Shown: positions 56,736 to 64,000 of the stretch, in pieces
How the letters are laid out: every line of letters starts with the position of its first letter
Position numbering within the stretch: the stretch's first letter is position 1
Assembly: GCA_003255065.1 (NCBI GenBank)
Contig: QAOA01000580.1
Location: 817,679 to 881,678, forward strand
Direction: 5' to 3'
DNA from: Cercis canadensis
Lineage: Eukaryota; Streptophyta; Magnoliopsida; Fabales; Fabaceae
Length of the DNA stretch: 64,000 nt
Translations under genes and position numbers: made by a program
The notes under the pieces: model-generated
What the model was told of the DNA's origin: nothing
Databases searched by the model: none
The model's input: only the letters and a program-made list of their open reading frames with translations

Positions 56736-59225
56736 TTAAAGTTTTTCTACGAAAACACGCAATTTGTCTCTTATGCATTACTCGTTTTCATTTTTTTCTA
56801 CCTTATTTTTACCTTATCTCTCTCCTCCTCATCACAAAAGGAGATTGTATAACTTTCTATTTCTTAGCTAAATATGTTCAACAAAAAGTAAGTAAAATTG
56901 CTAAATTACAAAAGCCAATGTTACAATTTAGTTTTTCTTTTCTTACATCATATAAAAAGTTTGAATGGCATAGTTAAACTAAAATTTTACTTTATTTTAT
57001 TTAAAAAAATATATATGTCTTATTTTTTTAATCATTAGATAAACATAGTTACAATTTTTTTAATTGAGAATATTAAGATAATAAAAATTTGAACTTAAGA
57101 CTTAATAAGATGTTTTTATATCGGTTGGATTGTATATGTTTATGTTATATATTTATATTTATGTCTTTCATAACATTATTATTGTAGATATTTTTCTCTA
57201 AATAAATATGTGCAAAGACAACCATTTAAAGTATAAAAAAGTAATTACATGGTACAGACTATTTTTCCTAATAAATCAAAGCATTTCTAGAATGCAATGA
57301 TACTTACTTGGTTTTCCTAGATGTAAAATACTAGAAAGGATGATTTTTTTTTTTTTTTAATATGTAAACATATGCAACTAGCGTTGCCATAGTTGTTAGA
57401 TTACTTAAATATGAGAGAATTTACCCTGCATAATCGAAAAATTATTTAAATTTTTTTCTAAGAAAAATCTACCAAAGAATTTTTACTATGTTTTTTCCCC
57501 TTTAATAATTGTCTATAATTACACAAACACACATTACAATCTTCCATGAGATTTAGATCTCACATTTGAATATCTATTTCTCCATTATTCCTATTTCATA
57601 TTAAAAAAAAAAAGTCTAACATCCTCTCTCTCTCTCAAGACAAAAAATAATTTATCTATAAGTTTTTAAGAGGGAAGTAATTTGTTCTATAGTATAAATT
57701 ATACAACTATTTATCATATGCAGTGACATGACAAAATAGAGATTCTTCCATTAATTTCTAGTTAGTACAAGGGCCTAAAAAAAAAATAGAAAAAATTATT
57801 GTTTGGTTTTAAAATTTTGAAGAAAAGATCATTTGGTTATAAAGTCGGAGGACTTTTAATTGAATTCTTTTCATATTATGTAAAATGTCTAAAATATTTT
57901 TTAGTGCTATTTAGCTATTCTATTAACATATTTACATATATAAATATTATTTAGTGTTGTTATATAATTATTATATTTAAAAAAATTAAAATAACTTTAT
58001 ATATAAATAAAATAACTATATAATACTAAAAAGTATTTTAAATATTTTAAAAGATATAAAAAAATAAATTTTTTAATATTTACAATTAAATAGTATTTTT
58101 TTTAACTTTTAAAATTAAACAATAATTTTTTCTTAAAAAAAAAACCAAATAGGAAATAGGAAAGTGGAGAAAATGAAAAAGTATATATATTTTTTTTTAA
58201 AAAAAAAGGAAGAAGAAGAATAGAAGAGAGGCCCGACAACAGCAGGGGAGCTCCTCCTCGGCAAGCATTACAATTTGAAGGTGGGAAGTAGCAGAAGCCA
58301 TGATTTCCAAATCCCAAGTAATGTGAAACACCAACTCGGATTTTTAAAATCAACTGAGGATCTTGGTAAGCTCCAATTTCTTATTCTGCGTCCTCATCTC
58401 CATTTTCTTCTATTTGTTGTGCCTCTTCATTGTTACGGTTTTTTTGTTTTGTTTTGTTTCAATGCTCATATTCAGCCATTGCACATGATTATATTGGAAT
58501 CAACACCAGAAGGAAAGTGTTTGAGAATCCTTTACTTATAATTTAGTTCAATTCCAATTGAGTTACGTTTAATTGATTTTGAGAGTCGGAAAGATTCTGG
58601 CAAGGAAATGGATTTAATAAAAGGGTGCAATTTAATAATAGATCTAAGCTTTCTGATAGTTTTTACAAGTGGGGTTTATCATAGGAAGCTGTGTTATGGT
58701 CCCATCTGGATTAGTTTCAATCCTGCAGCGGCAGGTTGTTTATGCCATCATCTAGTCATGTAAATTCTTTTTCTTTTTTGATTTGGGTGTGCTCTTCATA
58801 TGTATCTAATTTGAAATATCACATCTTTTCTTATTTAATTTTTTTTTTAATTCAGTGTGATTTTTCATTAATGCCATTGAAGTGAAAAGTTCACAACTGA
58901 AATTTTCAACTTTGAATGAAATGAACAAAATCGCTCTCTTAATCAGAAGCCTCTTAGTGGCACTAGGTAGTGGCAGTTAACATTAAGCATCTACATGAGT
59001 GACTATACGGCTTGAAATTTTTTATGTTTTAAACCTATTTTACTTGGTGGTGGAGATTTAAATTATTAATATTGGTTATCAATTGAGATGTATTGTTAGT
59101 CTCAACAACTAATGTATTCTGTAGCCCAGAACTTGTGTCTACATCAAGTTCAAGGCATGAAAAAGTCGTGTAGTTATTCTATTGTTTTGGTTGTGGGCGT
59201 GGAGGAAGAAGAGAGAGAGAAACGC

Positions 59226-59261
59226 GGGGGGGGGGGGGGGGGGGGGGGGGGGNGGGGGGGG
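59226..59261. repeat. Poly(G) run with one N
   Basis: About 35 G residues interrupted by a single N at 59253, in the presumed leader intron of the GNOM-like gene. Its true length is uncertain. Confidence 0.9.
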
Positions 59262-59747
59262 TTGGGGGTGTAGAATGCTCTGAGATTGGGTTTTTGGGGA
59301 AGGATTATTGACTGATAGTTAAGGGTAGGAGTAGCGTTTCCAGACAGCTGGAATATGGGAAAGGTGGGATGATAATCCAGCAATTTAGACAAAGGATTTG
59401 GTGCTCTCTATATTGAGATATCTCTATATAGATCTTGGAATTCTAGGATCATTTTGAAGGAAATCAATGAAAAGGCTGGATTTATTATGCATATAGAAAT
59501 TTGGAAGAGACTCATCTTTCTAAATGCTGCTGTGATAAATTTTTCTCATAGATTCCTAGCCTATGTTTCATATGCTTTTCATTGTGTCGAAATTGGATTA
59601 TTTGTGTTACTCATGTTTCATTGAAATTATTTAGCATGTGGAAATTCTACTCATATTGTGTTGTTCCTTTGGACTTCAAAGGTATGCTTTTCCCAGGGCT
59701 TTGCTTCATCTCAGCATTCTGTTGGTCAAGTAGATCTGTTTGTCAAA

Positions 59748-62700
59748 ATGGGACATCTAAAGTTGCAAATGCAAACCGGTATCAATGCAATTGAGGAGGA
59801 ACCTGAGCAATCTGATGCTTCATATCCTAACAAAACAACTGTAGCATGCATGATCAATGCAGAAATTGGTGCTGTTTTGGCAGTCATGCGAAGAAATGTA
59901 AGATGGGGAGTTCATTATCTCTCAGATGACGATCAGTTGGAGCACTCACTTGTTCAGTCTTTGAAGGCATTGAGGAGGCAAATCTTTTTTTGGCAGAATC
60001 AATGGCATGCTATCAACCCTGCCTTGTATCTTCAGCCTTTTCTGGATGTGATTCAGTCAGATGAAACTGGTGCTCCAATTACTGGTGTTGCTTTATCATC
60101 TGTTTACAAGATCTTAACTCTTGATGTAATTGATCAAAACACTGTTAGTGTTGGGCATACTATGCACTTGGTGGTTGATGCTGTCACGAGTTGTAGATTT
60201 GAGGTGACTGATCCTGGATCAGAAGAAGTGGTATTAATGAAGATATTGCAAGTTCTTCTAGCATGTGTAAAAAGTAAAGCATCTATAATGCTGAGTAACC
60301 AACATATTTGCACCATAGTGAATACTTGTTTCCGTATAGTTCATCAAGCAGGAACCAAAGGTGAGTTGTTGCAGCGGATAGCACGCTACACAATGCATGA
60401 ACTTGTTAGGTGTATTTTCTCTCATCTTCAAGAAGTTGAAAACAAGGAGCAAATATTGGTAAATGGAGGCACCACTTTGAAACAAGAGGTATAACATTGT
60501 CTTACCTTTCTCCTTTCTTGTTGCAAGGCTCACTGTTTTCACATGATTATTTTATCTGTTGCTGGGGAGGAAAAATAATTGATATGAAAATTGAAGAGAG
60601 AGAGGGGTTCCTATTTATGCTAGAGTTCTTCCTTTGCTATCAATTGTTAGTCTTAGCTTACAAAATGTTAGGGATGGAGAGTTTGTCTTTGTGGATTATT
60701 GGAATAAACAACACTTTTGCTGATGCAACTTAATTTGAAATTCAGGACATGTAAAAATTAGTATGTGATTTTTCATATTTGTTTTGCAGACTGGTGGGCA
60801 AAATAATGTGCATGCTTTTGCAAGTAGAGAATTGGAGAATGGGAATTTGAGGTCTGCACAGAATAGTCAATCATTATCCACAAATTCTGCTTCCAGTGCT
60901 GGAACTGTTGTGACAGCAACTCTAATGGATGAAAACACAGCTGTTTCTACTAGTGGCAAGGAGACTGATCCACATGATTTGTATCTCATGAATGAACCAT
61001 ATGGGATTCCCTGCATGGTGGAAATATTTCACTTCTTGTGTTCTTTGTTGAATGTTGTGGAGCATATGGGACTGGGTCCTAGATCAAACACAATAGCATT
61101 TGATGAAGATGTGCCTCTTTTCGCCTTAACTTTGATTAATTCGGCTATAGAGTTGGGAGGGCCTTCCATTCGTCATCACCCCAAGTTGCTGAGCTTAGTT
61201 CAGGATGAATTATTCCGTAATCTGATGCAATTTGGTTTGTCAACGAGTCCCCTTGTACTCTCAATGGTGTGTAGTATTGTTCTCAACCTGTATCACCATC
61301 TTCGTACAGAACTCAAATTACAACTAGAAGCATTCTTTTCTTGCGTCATTTTGAGGCTTGCTCAAAGCAGATATGGGGCTTCTTATCAGCAGCAGGAGGT
61401 TGCCATGGAGGCCCTTGTTGACTTCTGCAGGCAAGAAACATTCATGGTGGAGATGTATGCTAACTTTGACTGTGACATAACTTGCAGTAATGTCTTTGAA
61501 GATCTTGCTAATTTGTTGTCAAAAAGTGCATTTCCTGTGAATGGTCCATTGTCTTCCATGCATATCCTCGCTTTAGATGGGCTTATTGCTGTTATGCAGG
61601 GCATGGCAGAAAGGATAGGCAATGGTGTTGTAAATTCTGAACTTTCTCGTGTGAATCTTGAAGAATATACACCATTCTGGGTGGAAAAGTGTGAGAATTT
61701 CAATGATCCAAATTGTTGGGTTCCCTTTGCCTGCCGGAGAAAGTACTTAAAGAGAAGGTTGATGATGGGAGTGGACCACTTCAATCGTGATCCTAAGAAA
61801 GGTCTAGAGTTTCTCCAAGGAGCACATCTTTTGCCCAACAAACTTGAGCCCCAGAGTGTTGCCTGCTTTTTCAGATACACTGCTGGCTTGGATAAGAATC
61901 TTATTGGCGATTTCCTAGGAAACCATGATGAATTCTGCATTCAGGTTCTTAATGAATTTGCTAGAACATTTGATTTCCAAGACATGACTTTAGACAATGC
62001 TCTGCGTTTATTTTTGGAGACTTTCAGACTGCCTGGAGAATCACAGAAGATACAGAGGGTGCTTGAAGCTTTCTCTGAGAGATACTATGAGCAATCACCG
62101 CGTATCCTAGCTAACATGGATGCTGCTCTCTTATTATCCTACTCAATCATACTGCTTAATACAGATCAGCACAATGTACAAGTCAAAAAGAAGATGACAG
62201 AGGAGGATTTTATCCGGAATAATAGGCGCATAAATGGTGGCAATGATCTACCCCGAGAATACCTGTCAGAGCTTTACCATTCAATTTGTAAGAGTGAGAT
62301 CCGCACAACCCCTGAAAAAGGTGGAGGATTTCCTGAAATGACCCCAAGTCGGTGGATTTATCTAGTGAACAAATCAAGGGAAACTGCTCCATTCATGGTG
62401 TCTGACTCCAGAGCCTACCTTGATCATGATATGTTTGCTATATTGTCAGGTCCAACAATTGCTGCCATTTCTGTGTTATTTGATAATGCTGAATATGAAG
62501 AGGTATACCAAACATGTATGGATGGATTCTTAGCTGTTGCAAAGATTTCTGCTTGCTATCATCTTGAAAATGTACTGGATGATTTGGTTGTGTCTCTCTG
62601 TAAGTTCACTACTATCTTGGACCCATCATCTGTTGATGAACCAATCCTAGCCTTTGGTGATGATGCCAAAGCAAAAATGGCAACTGAGACAGTTTTCACC

Positions 62701-64000
62701 ATTGCCAATAGGTATGGTGATTACATCCGCACAGGGTGGAGAAATATACTTGATTGCATATTAAGATTGCACAAGCTAGGTCTTCTTCCTGCTCGTATGG
62801 CCAGTGATGCTGCTGAGGAGTCAGAGCTTTCCGCTGAAACTGGGCATGGGAAGTCTAATACAAATTCTTTATCATCAGCTCATATGCCATCATCTATTAG
62901 TACTCCAAGGAAATCCTCAGGATTGATAAGCAGGTTTAGTCAACTATTATCTCTTGGCACTGAAGAGCCAAGATCACAACCAACTGAAGAAGAGCTTGCT
63001 GCTCATCAGCACACACTACAAACAATACAGAAGTGTCACATTGACAGCATATTCACTGAGAGTAAATTTCTGCAAGCTGAATCTCTATCGCAGCTTGCAA
63101 AAGCACTAATTAATGCTGCTGGACCACCTCAGAAGGGGAACAACTCCCCTGAAGATGAAGATACCGCAGTTTTCTGCCTGGAGTTACTGATTGCAGTCAC
63201 TTTGAATAACAGAGACAGAATTGGACTTCTTTGGCAAGGCGTGTATGAGCACATATTTAATGTTGTTCAGTCAACTATGATGCCTTGTGCACTTGTAGAA
63301 AAGGCTGTTTTTGGACTCCTTAGGATTTGCCAGCGGTTGCTTCCATATAAAGAGAACATTGCTGATGAACTCTTGAGATCTCTGCAGCTTGTATTGAAGC
63401 TTGATGCTCGGGTTGCAGATGCGTACTACGAGCAGATTACACAGGAAGTCAGTCGTCTTGTGAAGGCAAATGCTTCTCATATTAGATCTCAGTTAGGCTG
63501 GCGTACAATTACATCACTGCTTTCCATCACAGCTAGACACTTGGAATCATCTGAGGCTGGATTTGATGCACTGTTGTTCATTATGTCTGATGGAGCCCAC
63601 TTGCTGCCTGCTAATTATGTTCTCTGTGTTGATGCTGCAAGGCAGTTTGCTGAATCTCGTGTTGGATATGAAGAGCGATCTATGCAGGCACTAGATCTTA
63701 TGGCAGGTTCTGTCAATTGTTTAACAAAGTGGGCTGGTGATGCTAAGCAAGCAATGCAGGAAGAGGAAGAGGAAGTGGCAAAGATGTTGCAGGATATTGG
63801 GGAGATGTGGTTGAGGCTAGTTCAGGGACTAAGGAAAGTATGCTTGGACCAGAGAGAGGAGGTCAGAGATCATGCTTTATTATCTTTGAAGAAATGCTTA
63901 ACGGGAGCTGTTGTGATTTATCTCCCAGTTGGTTTGTGGTTAGTGTGTTTTGATAGCGTGATCTTCACCTTGCTTGATGACCTGCTTGAAATTGCACAGG
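59748..64000 (+). CDS. GNOM-like ARF guanine-nucleotide exchange factor (GBF type), 3' end beyond window
   Basis: Exon 1 59748-60488 (247 codons, donor GAG|GTATAA); exon 2 from 60790 (TTTTGCAG) is open to the window end. About 1317 of ~1450 residues are present. Start MGHLKLQMQTGINAIEEEPE matches the GNOM N-terminus. Order: DCB domain (~1-240, NVRWGVHYLSDDDQLEHSL), HUS box (CEN-FNDPNCWVPFACRRKYLK area), Sec7 (~ residues 605-800: FFRYTAGLDKNLIGDFLGNH, glutamic finger E664 in FRLPGESQ, NTDQHNVQVKKKMTEEDFIR), then HDS domains (RTGWRNILDCILRLHKLGLL). It activates ARF1-class GTPases for vesicle budding at Golgi/endosomes, with polar auxin-carrier recycling known for GNOM. Residue 702, at the GNOM Met696 position, is Leu. 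Between residues ~248 and 305 it diverges from GNOM. It could be GNOM itself or a paralogue. Confidence 0.95.

Larger units (their letters stand above)
55790..59747. other. Intergenic and 5' leader of the GNOM-like gene
   Basis: AT-rich and gene-free to about 58.2 kb; a SINE copy is at 56545-56735. A GC-richer stretch at about 58225-58365 ends in a good donor (CTTG|GTAAGC). It is probably a non-coding first exon spliced to an acceptor just ahead of 59748 (CATCTCAG). The intron contains a poly(G) run at 59226-59261. Confidence 0.5.

Noticed and set aside
61386..61940. 184-codon minus-strand frame within the GNOM-like gene
   Set aside because: Shadow of exon 2, which is open and strongly conserved on the plus strand.

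Overview
This window is nuclear DNA of a eudicot plant. It has introns bounded by GT/GC and AG and AT-rich intergenic DNA. The gene set is plant-specific: rubisco activase, a GNOM-type ARF-GEF, a thylakoid-lumen pentapeptide protein, a lectin receptor kinase, an LBD and an AT-hook transcription factor, and a RADIALIS-like MYB. Transposable elements are copia, SINE, hAT, Mutator-like and Helitron types. The species cannot be fixed from the sequence alone. Gene models below are hand-built from splice signals and family similarity.

Layout. 1-471: 3' end of a Ty1-copia retrotransposon (RNase H tail plus LTR). 511-3389: two tandem minus-strand SRG1-like 2-oxoglutarate/Fe(II) dioxygenase copies, one cut off by the copia element and one carrying a nonsense codon and a frameshift. 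5078-5350: RADIALIS-like MYB. 5.3-9.9 kb: gene-poor, with a SINE and a 133-bp tandem duplication. 9913-10741: thaumatin-like protein. 13304-16428: hAT-transposase-derived BED zinc-finger gene with a second type of SINE in intron 1. 17771-19843: lectin receptor kinase S.4-like. 21949-24669: rubisco activase. 24.7-29.8 kb: gene-free, with a hAT-type MITE. 29818-30575: LBD transcription factor. 32221-36723: FGAM synthase.

36.7-45.4 kb has no recognisable gene but holds a Mutator-type MITE, a SINE, a probable Helitron and a 702-base N gap. 45369-46352: AT-hook (AHL) protein. 46.4-53.1 kb holds a second Mutator-like MITE, a SINE and a GH17 glucanase pseudogene. 53142-55789: eight-exon thylakoid-lumen pentapeptide protein. 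59748-64000: GNOM-like ARF-GEF running off the window.

The genes are unrelated neighbours and do not form a pathway cluster. No new multi-gene system was found. The most informative observations are: two GC-AG introns and a stop codon lying inside a splice donor in the activase gene; a natural Met-to-Leu change at the brefeldin-A determinant of the GNOM-like protein; a SINE family with four copies, two of them with target-site duplications; four DNA transposons whose termini can be seen directly; and an LBD stop codon that may come from a MITE terminus.
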